Shown one piece after another: positions 37,216 through 47,702 of a stretch of DNA of 64,000 nucleotides (the first letter of the stretch is position 1; each line of letters starts with the position of its first letter). The notes beneath the pieces are model-generated. The model ran no database searches, was not told where the DNA came from, and worked only from the letters and a program-made list of their open reading frames with translations. This stretch comes from Patiria pectinifera (taxonomy: Eukaryota; Echinodermata; Asteroidea; Valvatida; Asterinidae). A program made the translations under genes and the position numbers. Where the stretch lies: positions 13,383,430 through 13,447,429 of the forward strand of contig CM057129.1 in NCBI GenBank assembly GCA_029964075.1, written 5' to 3'.

Positions 37216-39438
37216 TGTGGTACATGTCTTTCATCGATGCACTTCCCATAGGATTGGCATTCTACAGGCATCTCAACACTAATTACGCCAAAGTTATTGC
37301 CCCGTGCGTTTCCCGTTCAACATTTTGCTTTATAAGACTGGGGCAATATTGTTCTATGCACTTCCCTTAGCACGTATGCGCTACTATCCATTGTAAATAA
37401 TAGTTCACAACTAGCATTTGATACATTTCCCCTGTGTTGCACTTTTCTTAATTAGCAATTTCACGCATGCTCAGTTCTGCGCGATGGGCAAGAATGGGAC
37501 TTTTGCAGCAACCAAACGTAAAATGCAGTAGGACCTTCACTCATGACTTTGGCTAGCTTGATTAGAAGTTCCTATCATTTGTTGTCAATTTGTTTCAAAC
37601 TTTGCTAAAAATAATCTGTGTTTAGTCATGAATTTAAATTTCCCGCCACGTAAATTGAAAAAAAAATGCACCATTTTGTTTTCACAACTTGTTCGATGAC
37701 TCCGCAGCCCATAATGCGCCCTCTATCGGCAGGATTACGCCTTGGTGTCTAGTCCCCGCCTCTCAACTGTGTCCTACCATCAGACGCCATGCATAAGCCG
37801 ATAACAGTGAGGCAATTATTAGTGCGCCTATGAACGCATCCAGATGATTAGCTGTATGCGAAATTAATGGCTACCTTCGACCGTAACGCAGCATTATCAC
37901 GCAAGCCTTCCTTCGGTAGACAACTCAGGGAGCCGGAGACAGCGACATGACAGATATAACCAGCGGGCGAGATGAGATAATTTCACCCACAACTCCTCCG
38001 CGATAGCCCTCAGTGGTCTACTCTATTCCCGGAAATCCGTGTAAATGCATTATATCGCCATGGTCTTCAACAATGCTTCACGTATCATCGCTAAGTAATT
38101 GGTTAATTTACTATAGGGTTTACTCAGAAAAGCTCAGGTTGACACCCATCTTTAAGTTCTTCGTCCCGAATTACATTGTACCAACAGGGATGTTATGTAC
38201 AATCTATGTTACGATAGGTAATCGATATGCACATCTAGATATTATTTTACTAGATAGTTAAAAGCCGATGCTTCAAAGAGAAAGTAAGTTGTGCTCATTC
38301 CGGAACTCTTCAGATGATAATCCGAGATGTTGTCGCAACAGAGAACATAATGCGGTTTCTTTCAATCACAATGATGTACATTATCAAGTATCATAGTTAA
38401 AGGATAAATAGACACCATTTTTTTGACAAACAGTTAAAAATGAAACTATCAAAATATCATGACATATCCTACTGGACTGTATGCCGCCATTTTCGAGAAA
38501 AAAAATTACCATCATTTTCTTGCGATGGTTAGGACAAAACCATCGAGCTTTTCAATAGAAACATTGGGGAAAACGGTTTACAGTTTTCTCAAAAAATGTA
38601 TATCTACTGAGCTGAAATTTCGAAAAGTAAGTTTTTTCTTAAAAACCTGCTTCGCATTTAATGTATCGTTGTTCCTTGAATCGGCAAAAGCACACTTGAT
38701 GGTGTCAATAACCTTTAAAGTAGAACCGTAAGCACCGAAATGATTTAAAAGCCTGCATCTGCTGCATAGGTTAATATTTTCATGAAGATTTGAAATAAAT
38801 TGACAGTAATAATCACACCAGGAGCATGCAACTCCAACGCAGAAATTACTTTCTGCGGTACACAGCGTGCGCAGTTTTGGCGTCTTCCCGCCCGCCAGTC
38901 TTGTAATAACACACACCGGCCCCTGCTTCTGAAATTCTCCACATTCGGACGCCGACAACAGCCGGGTCTAATAATAGCACACGGTTGAGAATGACGTCAT
39001 CGAGCGAGGGAACCCCGCCAGGGGGTTAGAAGAGAGAGAAAAAAATACTGGGTATGACACAATGATTTGCGCGAGAAAAAAAATATCCACAGCCTTATTT
39101 TTCACTGGTGGCTCGGACCGTGTAACTTAAAGCAGATCGCAAGGAGTTTTAGCGTTTCAATTTGTATATTCGCCTTCACTGACATTCTTGGTCATAAATC
39201 ATACATTTTTGTGCCAAGGCACAGGGTTTTAACTTCTACTGGTATTTGCAATGTTACAGAATCGTATCAGAGACATGTGACATGGATTTCGTTTGAGGAA
39301 GTCCCATGTAATTTATTCACTTGGACTTGAACTCCATAAATCTTCATTCCCGCTCAACTTCAAGCGCTGCATGCACAAAACGAATATTATACACATGAAC
39401 CTATAAGCTCCCTTTCAATCATTTTTGGTCGTGCATAT

Positions 39439-39862
39439 TGTAGCGGGATCCTAAAGGGCTCTTGTCCGCCAAATCCGGCCAAACGCAAGAAAAGGGGACA
39501 GACAGACGGGATTTCTTACTCTGAAGGAAGATCTCGTTTATTTCGCCAAGCGGACTCTGCGGGCAACTTGCCACACCGCTACCAGAACTGCAACTGATCA
39601 ATTCCCAGCATAGACGTACACACAATCTGAACAAATGTATACAAATGTAGCAACTTTACCCAACCCTGGAATCCAGCCAAGTTCTTCCCGCGCAATTGAA
39701 CAAAAGAACCCCACTTAGCCAACCTATTTGTAGAGCCTATTTCCGGAGCGCGCGCCAGCCAGACCCAAAACCAGGTCAGGTGCGCGCCGCCGGAGCCCCT
39801 CCGCCGGAGCACTAGTGCTAAAAAGCAATGACAACAAATGTGTGCATAGACTGTCCGTTACA
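39439..39862 (-). repeat. 3' LTR of the non-autonomous retroelement
   Basis: The repeat is 424 bp and identical as read to 41576-41999. On the minus strand it starts TGTAACGG and ends CGCTACA. The first 130 bases (minus strand) are GC-rich with GCGCGC blocks. It directly follows the polypurine tract, which makes it the 3' LTR. Confidence 0.93.
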
Positions 39863-39877
39863 CTACCCCCTCCTTAA
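39863..39877 (-). other. Polypurine tract of the retroelement
   Basis: The minus strand reads TAAGGAGGGGGTAG immediately before the 3' LTR start TGTAACGG. Position and purine content match a plus-strand priming site and fix the element orientation. Confidence 0.8.
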
Positions 39878-39954
39878 ATTGGGCCTATTCTCCTGAATAG
39901 GGGCACATATACAACACATTTTACATGAACTTTTTCTTTCTTTAACCCAACACT

Positions 39955-40225
39955 GGGTGTCCTCAAAGGATGTGGAGCAACGTTGATCTGGTCCCCAAAA
40001 TGGTTACTAAGATCAAACATTAATCCAGCAATCCATGATGACAACCTCTTCAACAGGGGAACATTTTAGAAACAACATGAGAAATCAAACACTTTACTTT
40101 GTTTATCAATGGGTGTCCTCAATGGAAGTTGATCAGCGTTGATTCTAGCCCCCAGACTGGTGCACAGAATCAAACAATGATACAACAAACCGTGACGACT
40201 AGCCTACCTTACAACAATTTCAACA
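39955..40225 (-). repeat. Diverged tandem duplication in the retroelement 3' untranslated region
   Basis: GGGTGTCCTCAA occurs at 39955 and 40111 (offset 156). The sequence after each copy aligns imperfectly: GTTGATC/GTTGATT, then CCCC, AGATCAAACA/GAATCAAACA and ATGATGACAACC/CGTGACGAC. It lies between ORF and 3' LTR and has no coding potential I recognise. Confidence 0.6.
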
Positions 40226-40292
40226 CATTCTTTTACAGTTTTTTTTTCCTTGTTCACTTTACTTGGAAACTGTCCTTTATGTCCTCACTTTT

Positions 40293-41525
40293 TCACAAAA
40301 CAATGTCCATCCAAGAGAGAACTTCTCTCCAGTCTCTGTCCTTGTTGCACTTCACAAGCTTCAGTGTCTTCAGCCGAGTACACAGGTCACATCGCTGTAC
40401 TCCTGCCGCCTGGTCGTTGACTCCCCAACCTTGCTTTGGTCCCGTTTTCTTCCGTGGTGTCTGTCCACGCACTGTTGTCTTCTCCGGCAGCCTCGTCTTC
40501 TGTGGTGCACCCCGCACCGGCGGATTCCCCATCTTCTTCGGCGGCCTCGTCTTCTGTGGTGCACCCTGCACCGGCGGATTCCCTGTCTTCTTCGGCGGCC
40601 TCATCTTCTGTGGTGCACCCTGCACCGGCGGATTCCCAGCCTTTGATGCTCCCTGCATCAACGGGTATCCTGTCTTCTGCGGTACTCCCTGTGCCTTCGG
40701 CCTCGTCTTCTTTGATGCGTCTTGCATCGCCGGATCCGCAGTCTGTTGGCTTACCGTTCTTGTCCCTGTCACGTGCACCTGCGGTCTGAAAGTCAATGTC
40801 GTTGCTTGCTCCAGCGGGGCTGCTTTCGCCGGGGGATAGTGCCGCTCCGGCTCGGTTGCCGTCACCTGAACATGAAGGTCAGTGTCTTGTGGTCGATTGT
40901 CCGTGGTCTGAGTTGCTGTCCCGGCAGTACGGCGGTCGATGAGTTCAGCGTGCTCCGGCTGATCGGCATGCACCAGCGGAGCCGTCCACAACGGTGGATC
41001 AGTGTGCATCGATGGAGATGTCCGCAACGATGGAGCTATCGATGTGCAGCTAAAGTTCTCCGCAGCAGTTGGATCAGGACTGGAAAAGTCAGTGCATCCA
41101 CGAACCTCGATCCGATGGACAGCCGCCATGCTCGCCAGTATCACGGGACGGGGCTCCACGTCAACAGCAGGGCTATCATCGCTCGCAGCGGCCTCCCTAC
41201 TCGTGGTCTCCCCATTCACGCGACAACCCGGCCTAACATCAACTTCTGCCCCCGGACCGCTGAACAGGCTTGCTCGTCGTTCATCTTCATCCTGATCCGC
41301 ACTGGTAGAATTATCGGAGCTGTACATCGCTTCCAATTCGGCGATCATTTTATTGATCTTCTGCAACACACCTAACGCTGAACCAGTTGCCTGTGGACTA
41401 CGTCTGTCCGAGGAATGGGCTGATCCACAAATCTGCCGCTCCAAGGAGTCTCCCACCTTCCGAACGTCAATGATGACATCGTTGATGGCGTCCGCGATCT
41501 CAACTGCGGCTCGGCTTTCCGTCAT
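40293..41525 (-). CDS. 410-aa ORF of the LTR retroelement, unknown function (gag-position protein)
   Basis: The ORF starts with ATG about 50 bp after the 5' LTR, where gag normally sits, and encodes 410 residues. Residues 1-70 look helical and possibly coiled-coil (VIIDVRKVGDSLERQI; VLQKINKMIAELEAM), followed by an acidic patch (DQDEDERR). The middle is Ser/Thr/Pro/Ala-rich and low complexity. Near residues 290-355 an 18-residue unit resembling KTGNPPVQGAPQKTRPPK is repeated about three times and is strongly basic. The C-terminus has RCDLCTRLKTLKLVKC, a CX2CX10C pattern that is not a standard CCHC zinc knuckle. I recognise no family. It could be a degenerate or replaced Gag that binds nucleic acid through the basic repeat; that is inference. 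An intact frame between identical LTRs suggests recent function or simply youth. Confidence 0.7.
   Translation of the reverse strand: MTESRAAVEIADAINDVIIDVRKVGDSLERQICGSAHSSDRRSPQATGSALGVLQKINKMIAELEAMYSSDNSTSADQDEDERRASLFSGPGAEVDVRPGCRVNGETTSREAAASDDSPAVDVEPRPVILASMAAVHRIEVRGCTDFSSPDPTAAENFSCTSIAPSLRTSPSMHTDPPLWTAPLVHADQPEHAELIDRRTAGTATQTTDNRPQDTDLHVQVTATEPERHYPPAKAAPLEQATTLTFRPQVHVTGTRTVSQQTADPAMQDASKKTRPKAQGVPQKTGYPLMQGASKAGNPPVQGAPQKMRPPKKTGNPPVQGAPQKTRPPKKMGNPPVRGAPQKTRLPEKTTVRGQTPRKKTGPKQGWGVNDQAAGVQRCDLCTRLKTLKLVKCNKDRDWREVLSWMDIVL
40491..40652 (-). repeat. 54-bp in-frame tandem repeat inside the retroelement ORF
   Basis: Three copies of a 54-bp unit start at 40491, 40545 and 40599 (plus-strand CCTCRTCTTCTGTGGTGCAC). 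Each encodes 18 residues around GNPPVQGAPQK on the minus strand. The period is a multiple of three, so the frame is preserved, and the opposite strand is also open across it. Confidence 0.9.
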
Positions 41526-41554
41526 TTCCAGTCATTAGTCCAAAATCCCGTCAA

Positions 41555-41573
41555 TATCCCGCCGCTGCCACCA
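41555..41573 (-). other. Candidate primer-binding site of the retroelement
   Basis: On the minus strand, TGGTGGCAGCGGCGGGAT begins two to three bases after the 5' LTR end. A TGG start complementary to a tRNA CCA end is expected there. I could not assign the tRNA by eye. Confidence 0.55.
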
Positions 41574-41575
41574 TT

Positions 41576-41999
41576 TGTAGCGGGATCCTAAAGGGCTCTT
41601 GTCCGCCAAATCCGGCCAAACGCAAGAAAAGGGGACAGACAGACGGGATTTCTTACTCTGAAGGAAGATCTCGTTTATTTCGCCAAGCGGACTCTGCGGG
41701 CAACTTGCCACACCGCTACCAGAACTGCAACTGATCAATTCCCAGCATAGACGTACACACAATCTGAACAAATGTATACAAATGTAGCAACTTTACCCAA
41801 CCCTGGAATCCAGCCAAGTTCTTCCCGCGCAATTGAACAAAAGAACCCCACTTAGCCAACCTATTTGTAGAGCCTATTTCCGGAGCGCGCGCCAGCCAGA
41901 CCCAAAACCAGGTCAGGTGCGCGCCGCCGGAGCCCCTCCGCCGGAGCACTAGTGCTAAAAAGCAATGACAACAAATGTGTGCATAGACTGTCCGTTACA
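41576..41999 (-). repeat. 5' LTR of the non-autonomous retroelement
   Basis: This is the second 424-bp copy. It lies upstream of the ORF on the minus strand, so it would carry the promoter. I did not identify a TATA box with confidence. The flanking ATAT at 42000 completes the target duplication. Confidence 0.93.
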
Positions 42000-42032
42000 A
42001 TATTATTCACTGTGCCTGTTAGATATGTTCCT

Positions 42033-42172
42033 ATAGACCTGAGACATAATGACGTCACGTTTTGTTTACATATGCGCTTTCTTATGGGAGCCAGGTGGAG
42101 ACGAGAGCCACCAAGCTCACATAAGAAAGTGCACATGTAAACAAAGCGTGACGTCATTATGTCTCACGGATT
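42033..42172. mobile_element. CRE-palindrome foldback MITE, intact copy
   Basis: The termini are ATAGACCTGAGACATAATGA and its complement ending in TCATTATGTCTC. TGACGTCACG sits in each arm, followed by TTGTTTACAT and GCGCTTTCTTATG. The arms pair for about 55 bp with a short loop near 42100. It lies about 35 bp to the right of the LTR element, but is unrelated to it in sequence. Confidence 0.85.
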
Positions 42173-44845
42173 TTTTTTGTCGCCTTGAGGTCAAATTTGA
42201 AGGCGTTTTGGCATCTTCTCTTTGCCTTTTCGTACTTTCCTTTGATAACCGGTATTCCTAGTGGTAGAGTTTATAGGCTATTTAAATGCAGTAAAGGCAC
42301 AGTATCGCACCCAATATGGCGGACAGAATACTGTAGGCAAAACTAGACTCTGTTCAAGACCTCATGTTGTCTCTCCTCGGTGCACTCTCATGCATTATTC
42401 AATCAATTCCCCGCACAGTGCGGATAAGCGTGGCGAGAAATAGAGATTGTTCATAACGGGGTGTCTGGTTTTGGGCCCGCTAACTGCGCCTCGAGTAACT
42501 GTAAACAAAAGATTTCGAGGTATTCTATTGTTTGCAACAGCAGGTCATGTTTATCAATTTCATAACCCAAAAAAAGATGGCGGAAAATTCTGCTTACAAC
42601 AACATCAAATTTATTGCAGTCTAAGTAGCTCTGTTAATGGCCAATATGATAGCGCTCATGAAATTGCAGGTGAGGGTTTTTTATTTTTTTATGACGTGTG
42701 TGGCCTACTTCAGTTCAATATTTTCCCTGAGTAGAGTCTGTCCCAAACAGGGCCCGCAACGTCAAATTCAATTTATTTTATACACACAAAACATATCCAA
42801 GGATGATATTTTTATAAAGTCAGATTTTCCTCCTCTTACACTGGGGCATTCGACAGAGCTATAAGTATTGATAGTTTGACGACTGTTTCATGAACTAATC
42901 ATAAATATTAACATCCTGGCATTTCCTGCTGAACTAAAACTCAATTCTTAGTTTTTAATAATTAATTTTCATCACAGTGGTCAAGCGATTGCAAGCTATG
43001 ATTCAAAACAGAAAACAACAGGATTTTTTTTACATGTTAAAACACATTTAAATATTACAACACATTTTGCCAAAAACATCAATGCTTTCTTCTATTTTTG
43101 TTCTGACGACAACACAAGACCATCTTATATTTAGGTTACAATGTCATTTCGTTTCGTTTCAGTTCCAGTGAAATTTGAAAAAGTCTCCATCTAAAATTCT
43201 TGACTTCACCAGACGCGGCCACGAGATGGAGTTACACTATAAGTGCATCTAGAGAAAATATATCCGTTCTTCTGAAACGTTTTAAAATTAATGAGGCACT
43301 TTTTTTTAAGCAGCTGCCACAATTGGAAAAAAATGGTGACATGGCGCCTTTAAGTACCTAGAGTAAGCAATATTTGATAGATAAGACGCAAGTCGGCATT
43401 TTGGCGAAAAAAAACTATTTAATAAAAGCTTCCTTCCAGACGAAATGAAAATATGGCCACAGGCAGTTAACACTACTTCTGCTGTTCGGATGTCTCACAT
43501 GACGAAACCTCATCTTCTTGTTCGTACATTTTTCTCAACATTCCGAAAGCTCCAGCAAGGTGGGGCATTCACGCGGCTGTTTACCTTAACCTTTTAAATG
43601 AACGCCTGTATGATACGTCGTTTATGTAACGGATATGAAGACAACTTGACCGCACGCGCACACATGTTCAGAGAAAATGTCAGGAACAGCGAGCAGCAGA
43701 CTTTTATATTAAAACTCTTCAGGCACGTTCGCAAAATGAAACATGCGCGTCTGGGTATCACGCGAAGCCGCGCGGCGCTCGCTAGGCATCGCGCGTGGGC
43801 CCCTTTCGTTGGCCACGACGGGACGCCCGCGAGCAAGGAAAATACAGGAAATTGCTACTAATTTGCAGGACACTTCAGACAGCAAATTCTATCTGGCTGC
43901 CTGCAACATCAACGCTCTCTCGCCCGGAAAGCAATTACGAGCGACCTGCACGACGAAAGAAAGGCGCGAATAGAAAACACATTCGCACTTTGACGGGGGA
44001 GCAAATCAATGTTTTCTGTTTCCATGTTCGTGCAATGTTTAATAAGAATCCCCCTATAGCTTTATGATGTCTTGAATGTCACCCTGGCATGTCTCTGTCC
44101 GACGGGGCCATCCAATCGTGCTTGATGCACGGATTTCCATCCCAGTACGCAGGTGTTCCTTAATGGGAAATCTGCTTCTATCATCCCATCATGCACAAAA
44201 AAATGAAGGTAGATGGTACACGTATAGGACAAATTGAGCAAAATCTGCAAAATACCAATCTCGGGTACGTTCAACTCTAATAGACTATCATTAATCAACA
44301 TTATCAGCTTTCAAAAAGTCAATGATTCGATTTGCAGCAAAGTCTGAAATCCTGCCAAATGGTACAGAGAAATTTAACAGTTTTTGTTCATTGAGAAAAG
44401 GTATCATAATACTAAGAGAAAAGTTGTAGGGTTCGAATTATGCTACAATGTTACAACCAAAACAAAAATCATCCCATACATGAGCTATCTCGATTCTGCA
44501 GCTCCTCCTAATTATAATTTTAATGCTCACCAAAAATTTAATTGAATATGACAGGACCACATTTTTTTCAGATCCGTAGACAATTATGATTTGACGAGCA
44601 GCGCACCGAATCTATTTATCTTTTGCTAAATCTACCTCGATTTGACATTCTGTTGCTTTCTAGTCCCGAAACATTTTTACAACGTAGGTCGTTCTGGATG
44701 ATAATCCAACTCAATGTTTGGATTATCAAACGGTCTTGATGACAGTTTAAAATGAATTGAAGATATCATTAAATTTCACAAAGTAATGATTGTACCGTAA
44801 ACGAAAAAAATACAGTGATAAAAACTCCTCATTTCAGTTCTTGTT

Positions 44846-45192
44846 ATTAGGCCAAAAAAAAAAATTCGGTCTCTGGTCAGACCAAAGTTCCGGAATTGAC
44901 GCGGCCACGAGGCTTTTTTTTCTTCTTCAAGCTTGGATTGTACAGACAAGGTGGGTACTATTTTGCTTTTTTGGTGTCCTCATGTACATTGGTGTCCTCC
45001 ATAATTTACCTTGGTGCAATTTCCCATTCCTTGGTGCTCTTTGATAAAAAAAAAATTGAGGAGGTGCGGAAATAGAGGGCGCTGTTGGAGCTACCGCGGA
45101 ACATTTTGGGGAAAAAAAAGATCGACGCGCATGCTTAAAATCGACGCGCGCGCTGACCAGAGACCGACTTATTTTTTTTTTTGGGGCCTTAA
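44846..45192. mobile_element. GGCC-A(8) foldback MITE flanked by TTA, copy 2
   Basis: The left end TTAGGCC then an A-run and CGGTCTCTGGTCAG pair with CTGACCAGAGACCG, a T-run and GGGGCCTTA. It shares the layout, the TTA flanks and the CGACGCGCG inner block with 6783-7160. The interior contains TTGGTGTCCTC and TTGGTGC repeats of unknown meaning. Confidence 0.8.
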
Positions 45193-45976
45193 TCCAAGAG
45201 TCCGGAAAATCCCACAATCCAGGGGTATTTTTGGCTGCTTTAAATTAGCCTCGGACAGAATGACAAAGTCCAACTGCAATCCATTTCCTTGCCATCATTA
45301 ATAATACTTTACTGCTGCCGTGCCCCTCTCCCTGCACTTTATTGGCGAAGTTATCAATCACACCCGCTGGCTCAATCGAACGGAAAAGACAAACCTCTAC
45401 ATCAAAACAAAAACACACAGATCTCCACATAGAGCACTGCACTGGGCAGGGTTGTTATCACATAACTATAGCGATCTAGGTCAGCCACATGACGGTAAAC
45501 AGCAAAATGGGTGATCCATTTTTTTTTGCCGTCAATACCACCCTACCGGATACAATATTGATCCAAGTTTATCTCACACCAGGTAGGAAAAAAAATAGGT
45601 GAATAATGAAAAGAATAATAGTATAAAAATATTCCTATTGGTTGGGTATTGATGTTAGGCATGCTCTCTTAGCTAATTAGAGATGTCCACGGCCGGTTCG
45701 TTTGGTACAGCTGAAGATGAGGCTACGTGTGATGAAATGCGGATGCGGATGCGATAGCGCAGAGGGGAAAACAAGCAGAGCGGCAAATAAATTAGTGGCT
45801 AGATAAAAATAACAACTTTTATAATAGGGGAGTGTGCGTTTCGAAAATGGTGCTCTGACCGTGTTCGTCAGAAGACTAAGGTGTCAATCAGCACAGGCAA
45901 TAAAACCAAAACAAAATTAATGCTGCCATCAGTAATTATGAAAATTATGACAACAATTTAAGCATTTTCTTTTACA

Positions 45977-46343
45977 TATAGGGTGTGACTAAAAAAAAAT
46001 GCAAACAAAATATAACGGCATGCCAGACGTAGAAAGTGTGACCAATATAGATAAAATAGGTATGGTTTGAAAGATACGCCTTACCACTTTAAAATGAGAC
46101 ATCAAACGTCCAAATCAGATGATGTTTGACAGAGTTATGAGTAAATTAGTCAATTTGACCTCTCTTGGTAAATTACTCATAACTCTGTCAAAAATTATCA
46201 GAGTTGGACGTTTGATGTCTCATTTTAAAGTGGAAAGGCGTCTCTTTTAAACCATACCTATAGTATCCATGTTGGATACACATTCAACGTCTGGCATTCC
46301 GTTTTTTTATATATTGTTTGCATTTTGTTAGACACATTGTATA
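45977..46343. mobile_element. CAGGGTG-type foldback MITE, fourth family
   Basis: The left end is TATAGGGTGTGACTAAAAA with ATGCAAACAAAATATAACGG. The right end is the complement with small indels, ending TAGACACATTGTATA. The inner arms are nearly identical: ATGAGACATCAAACGTCCAA and its inverse, and ACTCATAACTCTGTCAAA at the loop. It is about 367 bp and has no ORF. Confidence 0.85.
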
Positions 46344-47124
46344 GCTCTTTATATGCACATAGATATAATTAATTTACATATGCAAATAACATAGCTAAAA
46401 ACCGAAATGTATAAGACACAATTTAATAAAACACTTCTAATGAAACAAAGAGCGTCTATTAAAAGAAAAAAATAGAAAAGGGCCAGAATAGGGTGAGGAA
46501 TACCAAAAGCGTGAAATCAGAATATTGGGAGAATTATCGCAAAACAACGATCAGACCATGTGATAAAATACCAAAAGAAAATTTGCAATAGAGCCTATGC
46601 AATCATAAAACAGTGTTTAAGAAGTATGAAGAAGTTGAAGAAGCACAAACAGTAACACAAACAAGCCAATCGGGTCAACTGTATTATTAAGAGTGACTGC
46701 GAGCAACGCTCAAATAATAGGTCACACGAGTTGTTTAATGGCATATACTTCCAAGAGCAACTGGCTACAGACGAAACAAAAGCGCACTGCTAGCATTTGG
46801 GAAAGCCAGGGGGTGGCTGGCTGGTTGATGCTAAATATATCTGGCACAAATTCCTCATGTGCACGTATTTCTATAGTTGACAAGTGACGAGGTAAATGCT
46901 ACGGGTCTTTTTATTGCAGTTGAACTCGTGACATTATTGTATGGGTTCTGAATGCTGACTGCACATTTATTGCATTTCCAACTAAAAATGAGTAAAAGCT
47001 TTCCTTCCCCCCCCCCCCTTTTTTTTAGAAGTCAAAGGGACACCGGGAGTCAAACCAACAGGAAATTCATTGGAAAGGTACCAGTAAAGAATAGGACCAA
47101 AATCTTCAGACAAGTCTACCGACA

Positions 47125-47702
47125 TATTAAAATCAATGCAAATCTAAGTCTTTACATGTTGGAGAGTACGCGGAATGCGGATCTGAACCGAGGTAACCAA
47201 ATTAAACTTTATAGTTATTTTGTCATTTTCAACATATATCAACTTGAAATTTCGTCCTGTTTTTTAATCTAAAGGTAACAAATGAAACAGTCGCAGGTAT
47301 GTTTTAATGATATAATCAATGCAATTTCAGTCTACACATGGTGGAGAGTACAAGCGATGTGCACCTGAAAAGAGGTGACTGAATAATACAGTTTATGGTT
47401 ATTCTGTCATGTTCAACCTAATTATATTGAAATAGAAACATTAACTTGAAAGGGTCGTCTTTTGAACCTAAGGTTAACAAATGAAACAGTCGCAGGTAAT
47501 GCACTTCGAGTCTTTAAACTGTGGAGAGTACAACGTACATTTACAAGGAATTTGCACCTGAAAAGAGGTAACTGAATTTAAAGTTTATAGATATTTTGTC
47601 ATGTTCAACCTAATTCGTTTTGAAATTGAAACATGCATTTATTTGAAATGTTCGTCTTTCTTAACCTAAAGGTGACAAATTAAACAGCCGCAGGTATATT
47701 TT
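47125..47702 (+). repeat. 181-bp tandem array, about three copies
   Basis: GGAGAGTAC starts at 47161, 47343 and 47523, giving a period of about 181 bp. Each unit carries ACCTGAAAAGAGGTRACTG (diverged in the first), TTTTGTCATGTTCAAC-like sequence, AACCTAAGGT-like sequence and AACAGTCGCAGGTA. The copies have diverged by substitutions and small indels. No coding potential was recognised. Confidence 0.85.

Larger units (their letters stand above)
32384..39438. other. Stretch 5' of the SK S5 exon, to the LTR element
   Basis: This should be SK intron or upstream sequence. It holds the foldbacks at 33409 and 34466, repeat S copy 2 at 35135 and the CpG-rich block at 37080. A patch rich in ATTA/CAATTG words (32930-33110) is notable but unassigned. 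No S1 exon was recognised. Confidence 0.5.
39439..41999 (-). mobile_element. Complete non-autonomous LTR retroelement (2561 bp), recent insertion
   Basis: Two 424-bp direct repeats, 39439-39862 and 41576-41999, appear identical base for base and flank a 1713-bp interior. Both begin TGTAGC and end GTTACA on the plus strand, giving TG...CA ends. The insertion is flanked by ATAT at 39435-39438 and 42000-42003. Orientation is minus: reading that way, the interior ends with TAAGGAGGGGGTAG directly before the left LTR (polypurine tract) and begins with a TGG-starting primer-binding-site candidate directly after the right LTR. The interior has a single 410-codon ORF and no protease, reverse transcriptase or integrase. 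It must therefore be mobilised by an autonomous partner; a Ty3/gypsy-like partner is inference from the TSD size and terminal bases. LTR identity implies a very young insertion. Confidence 0.93.
42173..47124. other. Stretch right of the CRE palindrome without recognised genes
   Basis: Only the foldbacks at 44846 and 45977 stand out. The GC-richer block 43600-43980 contains several overlapping short open frames on both strands with no recognisable domain. I see nothing else. Confidence 0.5.

Noticed and set aside
39419-39812. Short minus-strand open frames duplicated exactly at 41535-41949
   Set aside because: They lie within the LTRs; duplication reflects LTR identity, not paralogous genes.
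40099-40839. 246-codon plus-strand open frame with Cys/Gly/Phe repeats
   Set aside because: It is antisense to the repeat region of the retroelement ORF and follows from the GC-rich 54-bp repeat having no stops on either strand.
43598-43980. Overlapping plus-strand open frames in a GC-rich block, considered as a small gene
   Set aside because: Several frames are open at once on both strands and none shows a recognisable domain.
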